NCBI GenBank assembly: GCA_945909635.1
Contig: OX246691.1
Span: forward strand, 62,001-126,000
Length of the DNA stretch: 64,000 nucleotides
Direction: 5' to 3'
DNA from: Clostridioides difficile_A
Lineage (GTDB): Bacteria; Bacillota; Clostridia; Peptostreptococcales; Peptostreptococcaceae
Shown here: piece by piece, positions 32,181-41,374 of the stretch
How positions within the stretch are numbered: position 1 is the stretch's first letter
Layout of the letters: each line of letters opens with the position of its first letter
Translations under genes and position numbers: made by a program
The notes under the pieces: model-generated
The model's database searches: none
What the model was told of the DNA's origin: nothing
Seen by the model: only the letters and a program-made list of their open reading frames with translations

Positions 32181-32720
32181 ATGAGTAAAAAAGATAAATT
32201 ATCTGTATTTATCAGTTTAATATTAAGGCACAAACCAGAAACTATTGGAATTAAGCTAGATAACTATGGGTATGCAGATGTTAATGAATTAATTGGAAAT
32301 ATAAATAGTACTGGAAGAAATATTAATATGGAAATCCTTGAGCAAATAGTTAAAGAAGATAATAAGCAAAGATATAGTTTTAATGAAGATAGGAGTAAAA
32401 TTAGAGCAAATCAAGGTCATTCTATTAAGGTTAATGTAGAGTTGAAGGAATTAAGACCTCCAAAATGTCTTTATCATGGAACGACAATTAGATTTCTGGA
32501 TAACATTAAAAAGGAAGGTATTGTTAGAAAAAGTAGGTTATATGTACATTTATCAAATGATATAGATACCGCTATTAAAGTTGGGGAAAGGCATGGTATC
32601 CCTATAGTTTTAAAAGTTAATACAGAGAAAATGTATGAAGATGGATATAAGTTTTACTTATCTGAAAACAATGTTTGGCTATGTGACCATATACCATTTA
32701 AATATGTGAAAATTGAGTAG
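32181..32720 (+). CDS. kptA: RNA 2'-phosphotransferase (Tpt1/KptA family)
   Basis: 179 residues, the usual size. Removes an internal 2'-phosphate from RNA using NAD+, releasing ADP-ribose cyclic phosphate and nicotinamide. Motifs: SLILRHKPETIGI (Arg-His, ~12-24), NQGHSIKVN (His, ~85), CLYHGTTIRF (~102-111), RKSRLYVHLSND (~122-133). The start at 32181 follows GAGGTG by 7 nt; an ATG at 32145 lacks a site. Together with the RtcB at 40.1 kb and the YcgL protein before it, it forms an RNA-repair set. Confidence 0.9.
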   Translation: MSKKDKLSVFISLILRHKPETIGIKLDNYGYADVNELIGNINSTGRNINMEILEQIVKEDNKQRYSFNEDRSKIRANQGHSIKVNVELKELRPPKCLYHGTTIRFLDNIKKEGIVRKSRLYVHLSNDIDTAIKVGERHGIPIVLKVNTEKMYEDGYKFYLSENNVWLCDHIPFKYVKIE

Positions 32721-32727
32721 TTAAAGA

Positions 32728-32794
32728 AAGTTGTTCCATTGTTAGAACGGAGCAACTTGAAAAATTACATCATATTAAAATACTAGTTTTAATA
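32728..32794 (+). terminator. Two hairpins after kptA
   Basis: AAGTTGTTCC (32728-32737) pairs with GGAGCAACTT (32749-32758) allowing one G-T pair. CATATTAAAA...TTTTAATATG follows at about 32769-32794. They separate the operon from the next promoter. Confidence 0.6.
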
Positions 32795-32834
32795 TGATTT
32801 TACCTAGTAGAGATAAATATAAAATCTGAAAAAT

Positions 32835-32957
32835 AAACTAAATAAAATACAAAATAAGTATTGAAATATAAAAATAAATGTGGTATTATTATAAATAAGA
32901 TAAGAAATACATCACAGATTATAAATCTTTTTAAAAATAATAACAACTAAATAAAAT
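32835..32957 (+). promoter_or_regulatory. Promoter cassette with duplicated AACTAAATAAAAT boxes
   Basis: Box 32835-32848, TTGAAA (32861-32866), 17-nt spacer, TATTAT (32884-32889), second box AACAACTAAATAAAAT (32942-32957) just before the ribosome binding site. Nearly identical to the cassette at 50985-51080. Confidence 0.8.
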
Positions 32958-32977
32958 ACAAAATAAAGGGTGAAAAA

Positions 32978-33565
32978 ATGATAAATGTAACTAATCATGC
33001 ATTAAGAAGATATATAGAGAGAATTAAAGGATGTGAAAAAAAATGTGTGGAACAAAATCTTAATCTTAATAAAGAGCAGCATCAAACAGATTTAAATAAA
33101 ATGTTTGAACAAAGTAAATTAATTTATACAGGAAGATTTAATGATAAATATACTGAAACAAATTTTAGACTGGCTGATAATATTATATTAATAACGGATT
33201 TAAGAAACACCAAAATAATAACATTGTATAAAATTGAATATGGTTTTGATAGAGAAATTGATTTAAATATAATTGGAAGCTTGATTAGAAAATTAGATGA
33301 ATCTGAAAAAGAATATCTTAGTATAATGGAAGAAGTATCATCCGAGAAAGAAAAATTAGAAGCTAAGAGGGAAAATTTAGCATCTGAAATAAAAACATTG
33401 AAAGAGACTTTAGATACTATGAATGAAAGTTTAATGGCTCTTGATAAATACATTGATAAATTTTCATATAAAGAAAAACAAGCTAAATCAGAAATGGATA
33501 TAACAGCAAGAAAAATAGTCTATAGTAATGTATATAGAAAAGAAATGCTAGAATGTATTAATTAA
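32978..33565 (+). CDS. Coiled-coil protein, 195 aa
   Basis: First gene after the promoter cassette. The N-terminal ~90 residues are a compact domain (NHALRRYIERIKGCEKKCVE; LADNIILITDLRNTKIITLY). The C-terminal half is a long coiled coil (EKEKLEAKRENLASEIKTLK). Strong promoter suggests abundant early expression. Not recognised. Confidence 0.7.
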   Translation: MINVTNHALRRYIERIKGCEKKCVEQNLNLNKEQHQTDLNKMFEQSKLIYTGRFNDKYTETNFRLADNIILITDLRNTKIITLYKIEYGFDREIDLNIIGSLIRKLDESEKEYLSIMEEVSSEKEKLEAKRENLASEIKTLKETLDTMNESLMALDKYIDKFSYKEKQAKSEMDITARKIVYSNVYRKEMLECIN

Positions 33566-33584
33566 AAATGATTAGGAGAATTTT

Positions 33585-33761
33585 ATGAAAATAATAAAAT
33601 TGACTCAGAATGAAATAAGAGCTATAGACGCTTATATGTCATCAAATCCTTGTCGTAGTGGATGTGTCTATGATGGAATGCAGAATTCAAAGAAAAATTG
33701 TGATAGATGCAAACTTGAAAGTGCAAGAATGAGTATATTAGAAAAATTAGATTTAATATAA
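33585..33761 (+). CDS. Small cysteine-cluster protein, 58 aa
   Basis: CRSGCVYDGMQNSKKNCDRC is a probable metal site of the type repeated in several small proteins here. Preceded by TAGGAG. Confidence 0.65.
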   Translation: MKIIKLTQNEIRAIDAYMSSNPCRSGCVYDGMQNSKKNCDRCKLESARMSILEKLDLI

Positions 33762-33772
33762 GGAGTGATATT

Positions 33773-34309
33773 GTGAGATTTTGGTGTGAAAACTGTAATA
33801 AATATTTCAATAGAGAAGAAACATCACAAGAATATAATTATTTTTTAGATGAAAAGATAATTGTATGCCCTAGTTGCAAAAAGGATTTAATACCTATAGC
33901 CAGAAAAACAGAATTATCATTAAGTTTTAATAGTGATATAAATCAATTAGCTTATGTTGAATATGATTCTAGCGATTATAGTTTACTTAGAGAGGTAAAT
34001 TTAGATATTGAAGACATAGTAAAACCTATAAGACATTATATAAAAAGTTTAAATAAAAATAGTTTAGATTTAAATGGAATTACAATAACAATGAATGGCA
34101 ATAGAGAAGGCAAAAGGCATGATGGATTAAGTTATGAAGAAGGATTGGTTATGGATAATCTGACAAATGCATGGAATGAATTTTGCAAATTGAAAAGACA
34201 ACATCCTTCTGAATTAGGAGATTTTCAAAATGCTATACATCAAGCCCAACAAATACTAGGATTAAGAGTTCTAAGAAATGATTATCCAGAAGGATGGATT
34301 AAAAAATAA
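33773..34309 (+). CDS. N-terminal zinc-ribbon protein, 178 aa
   Basis: GTG start after AAGGAGTGATATT. CENCNKYF and CPSCKKDL (~5 and ~33) form a zinc ribbon. The remainder contains a conserved-looking EGLVMDNLTNAWNEFCKLKR and QHPSELGDFQNAIHQAQQIL, a pattern shared by phage structural/ssDNA-associated hypothetical proteins. Role unknown. Confidence 0.65.
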   Translation: MRFWCENCNKYFNREETSQEYNYFLDEKIIVCPSCKKDLIPIARKTELSLSFNSDINQLAYVEYDSSDYSLLREVNLDIEDIVKPIRHYIKSLNKNSLDLNGITITMNGNREGKRHDGLSYEEGLVMDNLTNAWNEFCKLKRQHPSELGDFQNAIHQAQQILGLRVLRNDYPEGWIKK

Positions 34310-34329
34310 ATATAATAAGGAGTTATGAT

Positions 34330-34698
34330 ATGTCCACAAAAAGTATATTAAAAAACATAGATATAAAAGATGAAGATTTAGCAGAAAAGCTAATATCAGC
34401 TTTAGAAGAATCAGAAGATAAACAAGATTTAGATAATAAGAATTTAAAGTTATATTACATTGCAGAAGAATTAATTCGTGAAGGGAAATTTGTACATTTA
34501 TATATGCATAGAGTTTGTACTGAAAAAGAAGCTAAAGATTGGGCAGATAGAATGAAAAAAGAGTCTATTGAACAATTAAAAATATCTGAAGAAGATATAG
34601 ATTATTTATGGTATGAAGCAGTTGATGTAGTTGAAGGAAATTATTATTTAGATAAATATAAAATAAATATATCTAAATTAAATATTATAAATAAGTAA
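34330..34698 (+). CDS. Hypothetical protein, 122 aa
   Basis: Acidic and helical; AAGGAGTTATGAT precedes the ATG. Contains AEELIREGKFVHLYMHRVCT, with no family recognised. Confidence 0.6.
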   Translation: MSTKSILKNIDIKDEDLAEKLISALEESEDKQDLDNKNLKLYYIAEELIREGKFVHLYMHRVCTEKEAKDWADRMKKESIEQLKISEEDIDYLWYEAVDVVEGNYYLDKYKINISKLNIINK

Positions 34699-34741
34699 AA
34701 TTAATGAAAGAGATATAACATTGTATCAAAAGGAGGTTTGA

Positions 34742-35017
34742 ATGACCAAATATAAAATAGAAGATGAAGTTCTTACTTTAGTTCCGGAAAATGAAGATAC
34801 AAAAGAGATGCTTGCAATGGGATTAAAGGTGCTTAAAGAGGGAATAGATTATATCTCTATTAAAGGAAGCTTAAATATTGGAGAAATAGAATTAAAAAAT
34901 ATTACACTAATAATATTTGGAAGTGGAAAAATTATTTTAAGAAATGAAGATATCGAAATATCTGGATATTATAAAGTGAATAGAGGAGAAGGTAAAGAAA
35001 ATACTGGTATAAATTAA
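34742..35017 (+). CDS. Hypothetical beta-rich protein, 91 aa
   Basis: AGGAGGTTTGA overlaps the start region. Beta strands dominate (SLNIGEIELKNITLIIFGSG). Unknown. Confidence 0.6.
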   Translation: MTKYKIEDEVLTLVPENEDTKEMLAMGLKVLKEGIDYISIKGSLNIGEIELKNITLIIFGSGKIILRNEDIEISGYYKVNRGEGKENTGIN

Positions 35018-35091
35018 ATAATTTATGTCGACTAATCATCTTAAAGTTGATATAATATATAAAAATTTTAAGGTGAAATAGGAGAACTAAT

Positions 35092-35511
35092 ATGAAAATA
35101 TTTAATAATAAAGAAATCAAATTTGAAATAGTTTTAGATGAAGAAATAGAATACATGAAAGTACTGGGTAAAGATGTAAAATTTAATACAGGTAACTATG
35201 TGGTTACAGACAATTATAGTTTCTGGCAAATTGAAAAGCCTTTTTATTCTAAAGAAGCTGCTATGGAATATGTATCTAAATTATTAATGTGTAAAAATCA
35301 GCAAGAATATAATTTTTATAAGTGGTGTGAAAAAGACGGGGTGAAGGAAGGAAGTATTATTCAATTTGAGGATGGGAAACAAGGTGTAATATTAGGAAAA
35401 GAACTTGCTGAAGGTTGCTTAAAATATAGCCCAATAAAAAAAGATGGAACTATAGGAAAAGCTAAAAGAAATTTATATGGAAATATGAGATACATAGTTA
35501 TTCAATATTAA
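35092..35511 (+). CDS. Hypothetical protein, 139 aa
   Basis: TAGGAGAACTAAT precedes the ATG. The C-terminal part (EGSIIQFEDGKQGVILGKEL) looks like a small beta-barrel. No family recognised. Confidence 0.6.
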   Translation: MKIFNNKEIKFEIVLDEEIEYMKVLGKDVKFNTGNYVVTDNYSFWQIEKPFYSKEAAMEYVSKLLMCKNQQEYNFYKWCEKDGVKEGSIIQFEDGKQGVILGKELAEGCLKYSPIKKDGTIGKAKRNLYGNMRYIVIQY

Positions 35512-35608
35512 ATCTTTAAAACTATTTGAATTATATTAAAAGATAGATTTTGTAAAAATAATGAGAGTTAATTATGGAAGAAGAATAAAATTTAAAGGGA
35601 GAATTTAT

Positions 35609-37651
35609 ATGAAATTTAACAATTTTAAAAATCAAGTTCAAGAGCATTTTAATAGGATGACAACTGACACCTCATATATATATGAGGTAGATTTAGATAA
35701 AGATAAATTATGGAGTTTATATTTAGATAGTTTTCCAGAAGGAACAAATGAGATATTTAGAGAGAGAAGAGAACATGATTGCTCTTGTTGTAGGCAATTT
35801 ATTAAAAATATAGGAAATGTAGTAACTATAAAGGATAATAAAGTATCATCAATCTGGGACATAGACACAGATTGCCCTACATTTAAACCTGTTGCAAAAG
35901 CACTATCTGAATATGTTAAATCTCACAGTGTAAATGATATATATGTAAGTAAATTTAAGAAAATAGGAACTGGTAAAAATTTTGAAAGAACACCTGAAAA
36001 GATATATGAGTGGAATCATTTATACATAGAATTACCTGATAAATTTGTAGATGAAACTAATAAATCTGTAGGAGATATCAAAGGAAGGTTTAGAGATATT
36101 AAAAATGTATTTAAACGTTCATTGGATGAGATAAGTGAAGAGAGTGTATCTATAGTATTAGAATTAATAAGTCAAAAATCTCTTTATAGGGGAGAAGAAT
36201 GGCAAAAACCATTAACAGAATTTTTAAAATATAAAAGAGATTATATCAAGTTGAAGAATGAAATTGATAAGCAAAACTTCACATGGGAACAATCAGTAAA
36301 AGCTGGAATTGTGGTAGGTAAAATAAGAAATCACAGTATTGGTACTTTATTACTTGATATATCAGAAGGAATGGAATTAGATAAAGCTGTAAGCAGATAT
36401 GAAAAAATAGTAGCTCCATCCAATTATAAAAGACCAAAGGCGATATATACTAAAAAAATGTTAGATGAAGCAAAGAAAACTATAAATGAACTAGGATATA
36501 TGGATTCACTTCCAAGAAGATATGCCACACTAGATGATATTACTGTAAATAATATATTATTTTCGAATAAGGATTCAGCTAAACAAATGGGAGAATCTCA
36601 TATATTTGACAAAATGTCTAAAGGTATAGGGGTAGATTCTAAGAAATTTTCAAAGGTAGAAGAATTAAATATAGAAGAATTTATCCAAAATGTTCTACCA
36701 ACATCAAAAGAAATCGAGCTATTATTAGAAAATAGACATATGGACAATTTTGTATCAGTAATAGCACCAGTTAATAAAGATGCTAAATCAATGTTGAAGT
36801 GGGATAATAACTTTGGATGGGCTTATGCTGGAAATATGACGGATAGTAGCATGAAGGAGAATGTCAAAAATGCAGGAGGGAAAGTAGATGGTGTATTAAG
36901 ATTCAGTATTCAATGGAATGATACTGAATTCGATAACAATGATTTAGATGCTCATTGCATAGAACCAAATGGAAATCATATATACTTTGGAAGTAAAAGA
37001 AATAACTCTACGACTGGGATGTTAGATATAGATATAATGAATCCGAAAAGAGGGGATGTTGCAGTTGAAAATATAACTTGGTCTGATATAAACAAAATGA
37101 AATCAGGGATATATAAATTTTATGTAAATAATTACTCAAGAAGAAGTGGAATATCTGGATTTAGAGCAGAGATAGAATTTAATGGTGAAATTTATTCATT
37201 TGATTATAACAAGCCTTTAAGAAATGGGGAAAACGTAATGGTTGCAGAAGTAACATTAGATATGGATAATAGATTTAAAATTAAGCCACTGTTACCTTCT
37301 AATGTTTCAAATAAAGAGATATGGGGATTAACTACAAATCAATTCATACCCGTAAGTATAATAATGAAATCTCCTAATTACTGGGATGAACAGCAAGGAA
37401 CAGGAAATAAACATTACTTTTTCATGTTGAAAGATTGCATAAATGAAGAACCAGTAAATGGTTTCTATAACGAATATTTAAAAAATGATTTGAATGTACA
37501 TAGGAAAGTATTTGAAGCACTAGGAAATATAATGCCTGTTCCTTTTAGTGAAAATCAATTAAGTGGGTTAGGTTTTAGTGCTACTAGAAGGAATGAGGTA
37601 ATTGTAAAAATTAGAGGAAGTTATGAAAGAATATTAAAAATAAAATTCTAA
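35609..37651 (+). CDS. Large phage protein with C-terminal DUF2135-like domain
   Basis: 680 residues. The N-terminal part has EHDCSCCRQFIKNIGNVVTI, a cysteine-containing motif followed by a helical region. Residues ~410-560 include GVLRFSIQWNDTEFDNNDLD, AHCIEPNGNHIYFGSKR and GMLDIDIMNPKRGDVAVENI, the beta-sandwich pattern of YfaP/DUF2135 proteins. The start at 35609 follows AAAGGGAG; an earlier in-frame ATG (35561) lacks a site. Similar large proteins occur in many big phages without assigned function. Confidence 0.65.
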   Translation: MKFNNFKNQVQEHFNRMTTDTSYIYEVDLDKDKLWSLYLDSFPEGTNEIFRERREHDCSCCRQFIKNIGNVVTIKDNKVSSIWDIDTDCPTFKPVAKALSEYVKSHSVNDIYVSKFKKIGTGKNFERTPEKIYEWNHLYIELPDKFVDETNKSVGDIKGRFRDIKNVFKRSLDEISEESVSIVLELISQKSLYRGEEWQKPLTEFLKYKRDYIKLKNEIDKQNFTWEQSVKAGIVVGKIRNHSIGTLLLDISEGMELDKAVSRYEKIVAPSNYKRPKAIYTKKMLDEAKKTINELGYMDSLPRRYATLDDITVNNILFSNKDSAKQMGESHIFDKMSKGIGVDSKKFSKVEELNIEEFIQNVLPTSKEIELLLENRHMDNFVSVIAPVNKDAKSMLKWDNNFGWAYAGNMTDSSMKENVKNAGGKVDGVLRFSIQWNDTEFDNNDLDAHCIEPNGNHIYFGSKRNNSTTGMLDIDIMNPKRGDVAVENITWSDINKMKSGIYKFYVNNYSRRSGISGFRAEIEFNGEIYSFDYNKPLRNGENVMVAEVTLDMDNRFKIKPLLPSNVSNKEIWGLTTNQFIPVSIIMKSPNYWDEQQGTGNKHYFFMLKDCINEEPVNGFYNEYLKNDLNVHRKVFEALGNIMPVPFSENQLSGLGFSATRRNEVIVKIRGSYERILKIKF

Positions 37652-37671
37652 AGAGAGAGGTAAATAATAAT

Positions 37672-38052
37672 ATGGAAAATATATTTGAGATAGCAACACG
37701 AAATAAATTTAGATTTGCATTTAGAGGATTAATTTCAGTTGAAGATTTATGGGATTTAAGATTAGAGCAACTAGATGAAGTATATAAAACTTTAACAACA
37801 GAAATGAAAAAAGCTAATGAAGAAAGTTTATTAAAAATAAAAACTAAAGACCAAAAAGACGTAGAATTAAAAATAAAAATAGTTAAATACATAGTAGAAT
37901 TAAAACTTATAGAAGTGGAAAATAGAAATAAAGAAAAAAAGAAGAAAGAACAAAAACAACGAATATTGGAATTGATAAATAAGAAAGAAAATCAAGAATT
38001 AGAAAATAAATCAATAGAAGAATTAAATTCAATGATTAATGATTTAGAGTAG
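37672..38052 (+). CDS. Charged coiled-coil protein, 126 aa
   Basis: N-terminal globular segment (RFAFRGLISVEDLWDLRLEQ) then a continuous K/E-rich coiled coil. The pattern of a small phage scaffold or tail-associated protein, but no family can be named. AGAGAGAGGTAAA precedes the ATG. Confidence 0.65.
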   Translation: MENIFEIATRNKFRFAFRGLISVEDLWDLRLEQLDEVYKTLTTEMKKANEESLLKIKTKDQKDVELKIKIVKYIVELKLIEVENRNKEKKKKEQKQRILELINKKENQELENKSIEELNSMINDLE

Positions 38053-38121
38053 TAATTATTTAAAGATGCTCTTGTTTAATAGAGCATCTTTAAATAAAAT
38101 ACAGGTTTTAAAAGGAGAAAG

Positions 38122-38601
38122 ATGAAACTAGATATATTTGATATGATAATAAATAAAGATATATTCAAATACAACAATGAAAATATCTATGATACATTGA
38201 TAAATAATTTTGTTAATGAGATTTACAAAGATGATATTAAACGAGGGGAAACAATAATAATTTTTACTGTAGACAAACAATTTGTCCATGAAGAATTAAT
38301 AAGAGCAGTTAGGAAAAATAAATATATTATAATAAAGAATAGGAAAAGAATCCCACATAATATAGAAATAGAATTAGAGATTCTTAATACAGATAGACTA
38401 ATAAAATTTTTAATATTTGATATAGAGATAAGTTACCAAGAATTAAGAGGTTACAGAGGAGAGTGTATAATAGTAGATGTAAACACTTCAAACAAAGCTA
38501 TCCAAAATTTTGTTACAGAACAAATAAAACCAGCCTTACTTTCTATGAATATATATAAAAAAGAGTATAAGCCTTTTCATGGAATCCTACTATTTAAATA
38601 A
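38122..38601 (+). CDS. Hypothetical protein resembling an ATPase fragment, 159 aa
   Basis: GETIIIFTVDKQFVHEELIR followed by SYQELRGYRGECIIVDVNTS resembles the Walker B region of terminase-like ATPases (GYRxDxIIxDE), but the acidic pair is changed to DV and no Walker A is seen. Either a degenerate relative or coincidence. Confidence 0.5.
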   Translation: MKLDIFDMIINKDIFKYNNENIYDTLINNFVNEIYKDDIKRGETIIIFTVDKQFVHEELIRAVRKNKYIIIKNRKRIPHNIEIELEILNTDRLIKFLIFDIEISYQELRGYRGECIIVDVNTSNKAIQNFVTEQIKPALLSMNIYKKEYKPFHGILLFK

Positions 38602-38624
38602 AATAAAAAAAGAAGGTTAAGAAT

Positions 38625-38975
38625 ATGAAAAATATAACTACAAATATGATTATTATGGATATATCCAAAAGTAATAATATAGAAATTACTAAAGAAATGC
38701 TTAAGAAATCTATACATACTTTTAAAAATGCACCAGTTATATATAATCCAGATCAAGAGTTATTAGATTATACAAATCCTTTGGTTGTAAACAAATTCTA
38801 TAATGAGAAAATGGTTGGAATAATAATTAATTCAAAAATAATAGAAAATCAAATTATAGGACAAGTACTTTGGTATGATGAATTTTATATTAGAGAAAAA
38901 TATGATAATTGGTGCATTTCATTAAGTGAAGATAAAACAGAATTTAGATTACTAGGAGTTGAAATACTAAAATAA
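38625..38975 (+). CDS. Hypothetical protein, 116 aa
   Basis: AAGAAGGTTAAGAAT precedes the ATG. The layout (FKNAPVIYNPDQELLDYTNP, then KMVGIIINSKIIENQIIGQV) is faintly like phage prohead-protease N-termini, but catalytic residues are absent. Unknown. Confidence 0.55.
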   Translation: MKNITTNMIIMDISKSNNIEITKEMLKKSIHTFKNAPVIYNPDQELLDYTNPLVVNKFYNEKMVGIIINSKIIENQIIGQVLWYDEFYIREKYDNWCISLSEDKTEFRLLGVEILK

Positions 38976-38993
38976 ATATAGGAGGGGATTATT

Positions 38994-39296
38994 ATTAGAA
39001 ATTTCGGTAAAGGAAAAATGTTAAATGATTTAAAGCTAAAGCCACACAATGTTTTATTATCATATACAACACCAGAAGATTATGAAATGGGAAGAAGTAT
39101 GTTATTGGAAGGAGTAAGTTCGTTATCTTATAACGAATATTTATTACTGGAAGGTGGTCATTGTAGTTGTTATGGTTTTGATGAAACAGAGTGGTCAGCT
39201 ATTGTTTATACAAAGGAAGAATTAATAAAGTTAGCAAGTGCAGATTATAACAGAGAATCTAAATTTTGGAATATGGTACTAAATTATTTCAATTAA
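38994..39296 (+). CDS. Hypothetical protein, apparent ATT start
   Basis: AGGAGGGG (38980-38987) has no ATG/GTG/TTG at proper spacing; in-frame ATT codons at 38991 and 38994 do. The first ATG (39018) has only a weak site. The protein contains LLEGGHCSCYGFDETEWSAI and is acidic at its end. Unknown. Confidence 0.55.
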   Translation: MRNFGKGKMLNDLKLKPHNVLLSYTTPEDYEMGRSMLLEGVSSLSYNEYLLLEGGHCSCYGFDETEWSAIVYTKEELIKLASADYNRESKFWNMVLNYFN

Positions 39297-39312
39297 ATAA
39301 GGAGAAATAAAA

Positions 39313-39475
39313 TTGAGTGGATATGCAGAGTATTTAACAAATGAAATGTATATAGATGGAAAGTCAAGTAAAGGCAAAAAATGATTTAACTAAAGAAGAG
39401 TTATTAGAAGTTGTAAGAAACACATTATATGAGTATTATAATGATGGTGTAACAGATTTAGGCTGGATAGATTAA
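39313..39475 (+). pseudogene. Small gene interrupted by one extra A in an A6 run
   Basis: TTG at 39313 after AAGGAG opens a 23-residue frame ending at TGA 39382. Deleting one A from the run 39376-39381 joins it to NDLTKEELLEVVRNTLYEYY...LGWID (stop 39473), giving a 54-residue protein. Either a sequencing or real frameshift, or ribosomal/transcriptional slippage at the A-run. Function unknown. Confidence 0.6.
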
Positions 39476-39508
39476 TTAATAATATTTTTAATAGGAGATA
39501 AATATAAA

Positions 39509-39856
39509 ATGAAAATTTTAAAAGGTAAGGAGTATGTATATATGGACAATTTTATAGAAAATTTAAATAAAATAAAAATACGGATAATAGTAACTCAGAT
39601 AGAAATGAATACAAATACATCTGATAAATTACTAAGAACTGTTCCACAACTTGAACAGAATAGAAAAATTGACTATCTCCATAGTCTTACAGGTATTCCA
39701 ATTGTTATCAATGATAAACTTAAAAATGGAGAAATCAAAATTCTATACAGTGATGGTAAATATAGCACTATATCAACAATAGAATACACATCTTCACTAG
39801 ATAAAGAAAAGAGTTTGTTTAAAATGGAATATGAGTGCGATTGGTGCAATAAATAA
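39509..39856 (+). CDS. Hypothetical protein, 115 aa
   Basis: TAGGAGATAAATATAAA precedes the ATG. Mixed alpha/beta with a C-terminal CDWCNK that may bind metal. No family recognised. Confidence 0.6.
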   Translation: MKILKGKEYVYMDNFIENLNKIKIRIIVTQIEMNTNTSDKLLRTVPQLEQNRKIDYLHSLTGIPIVINDKLKNGEIKILYSDGKYSTISTIEYTSSLDKEKSLFKMEYECDWCNK

Positions 39857-39902
39857 TAAGTTAAAATTTTAATTCTATTACGAAGGAGAATGTTGTGGGA
39901 GA

Positions 39903-40091
39903 ATGTATAAAAATCATTGTAAAAAAGGCTGTAAGAAAAATGAATGTTGTTTTGAGTGTATTGATAAATATAGATGTAAACACGAGTATGAAAGATGTTT
40001 TCAATCAGAATTTTATAATTACAATATTTCATTAGGTTATCCTAAAATTTGTAAATTATATAAAACTAAAATTAAACAAGAAGGTGAGTAA
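39903..40091 (+). CDS. Cysteine-rich small protein, 62 aa
   Basis: CKKGCKKNECCFECIDKYRC, then CKHEYERCF: eight cysteines, likely one or two metal sites. AAGGAG is about 15 nt upstream of the ATG, rather far. It overlaps no neighbour and precedes rtcB by 3 nt. Confidence 0.6.
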   Translation: MYKNHCKKGCKKNECCFECIDKYRCKHEYERCFQSEFYNYNISLGYPKICKLYKTKIKQEGE

Positions 40092-40094
40092 TAA

Positions 40095-41348
40095 ATGGAA
40101 GTCCAAGGGAAATATAACAAAGCTAAAATATTTACAGATAATGTGGATTCAATAACAATAGGACAAATAATAAATTTATGTAATCAAAAGGAATTTAAAG
40201 AAGCCAGTATAAGAATTATGCCTGATTGTCATGCAGGTAGAGGATGTACAATAGGAACAACGATGACTATAAGTGATAAAGTAGTGCCAAATCTGGTAGG
40301 GGTGGATATAGGTTGTGGAATGGCTACTATTCCATTAGGAAAATATATTAATAATATAAATTATACAAAATTAGATAAGATTATAAGAGATTATATTCCT
40401 CATGGATTTAAAATACATAATAAATCAAGAGAAAAACTATTAAAGAATTTATTTAATATAGACATAAATAATCTTAGATGTGAGGTGAATAAGAATAGAG
40501 CATGTATGTCATTGGGAACTTTAGGTGGAGGTAATCACTTTATAGAAGTTGATAAAAGTGAAAAAGGTCAGATGTATCTTACTGCTCATACAGGTTCAAG
40601 AAATTTAGGAAAACAAATAGCTGATTATTACCAAGACAAAGCTATAAAATATTGCTTTGAAAAATATAAAAAGTCATATGATGATGCAAAAGAGTTTTTA
40701 ATGTCTACTTTAAAAAAGGATAATAAAGAACATTTAATAAATGAATATTTGAAAGACCTTAGTGATAGAAAAGTAAATAAACCACATGATGATTTATGTT
40801 ATTTAGAAAATGATTTAATGGGAGATTATTTACATGATATGAGTATAGCTCAAAAATATGCTGCTGCAAATAGAATGGTTATAATTGCGGATATATTGTT
40901 TAAATATAATAGTCTAGATGTAAATTATGACTATTTTATAAGAGATATTAAATGTGATGTTATAGAATGTATTCATAATTATATAGATATGGAGAGTAAA
41001 ATACTTAGAAAAGGAGCAATTTCTGCAAATAAAGATGAAACAGTAATAATTCCAATAAACATGAGAGATGGGATTATATTAGGAAAAGGTAAAGGTAATT
41101 CTGAGTGGAATTATTCAGCACCACATGGAGCAGGAAGAATTTTATCAAGAGGAAAAGCTAAAGAACAAATATCTTTAGATGAATTTGAAGAATCTATGAA
41201 AGAAATATTCACAACTTGTGTAGGTCAATCAACATTGGATGAAGCTCCACAAGCATACAAACCTATAGAGGACATCTTAAACAATATAGGAGATACTATT
41301 GAGATAATAGAGGTATTAAAGCCAATTTATAATTTTAAAAGCAATTAG
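40095..41348 (+). CDS. rtcB: RtcB-type RNA ligase
   Basis: 417 residues. RtcB joins RNA 2',3'-cyclic-phosphate or 3'-phosphate ends to 5'-OH ends using GTP and Mn2+. Visible signatures: MPDCHAGRGCTIGTTM (~41-56), GVDIGCGM (metal-binding Cys, ~69-76), LGTLGGGNHFIEVD (~142-155), TAHTGSRNLGKQI (~165-177), SAPHGAGRILSR (guanylylated His, ~345-355) and DEAPQAYKPI near the end. Starts after AAGGTGAGTAATAA. It can reseal tRNAs cut by host anticodon nucleases. KptA is encoded 8 kb upstream. Confidence 0.95.
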   Translation: MEVQGKYNKAKIFTDNVDSITIGQIINLCNQKEFKEASIRIMPDCHAGRGCTIGTTMTISDKVVPNLVGVDIGCGMATIPLGKYINNINYTKLDKIIRDYIPHGFKIHNKSREKLLKNLFNIDINNLRCEVNKNRACMSLGTLGGGNHFIEVDKSEKGQMYLTAHTGSRNLGKQIADYYQDKAIKYCFEKYKKSYDDAKEFLMSTLKKDNKEHLINEYLKDLSDRKVNKPHDDLCYLENDLMGDYLHDMSIAQKYAAANRMVIIADILFKYNSLDVNYDYFIRDIKCDVIECIHNYIDMESKILRKGAISANKDETVIIPINMRDGIILGKGKGNSEWNYSAPHGAGRILSRGKAKEQISLDEFEESMKEIFTTCVGQSTLDEAPQAYKPIEDILNNIGDTIEIIEVLKPIYNFKSN

Positions 41349-41374
41349 AATCTTAATTTTAAATGGAGGTACAT

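Noticed and set aside
38122..38601. Terminase large subunit
   Set aside because: Only a faint Walker B-like segment with altered acidic residues; Walker A and the nuclease domain are absent.
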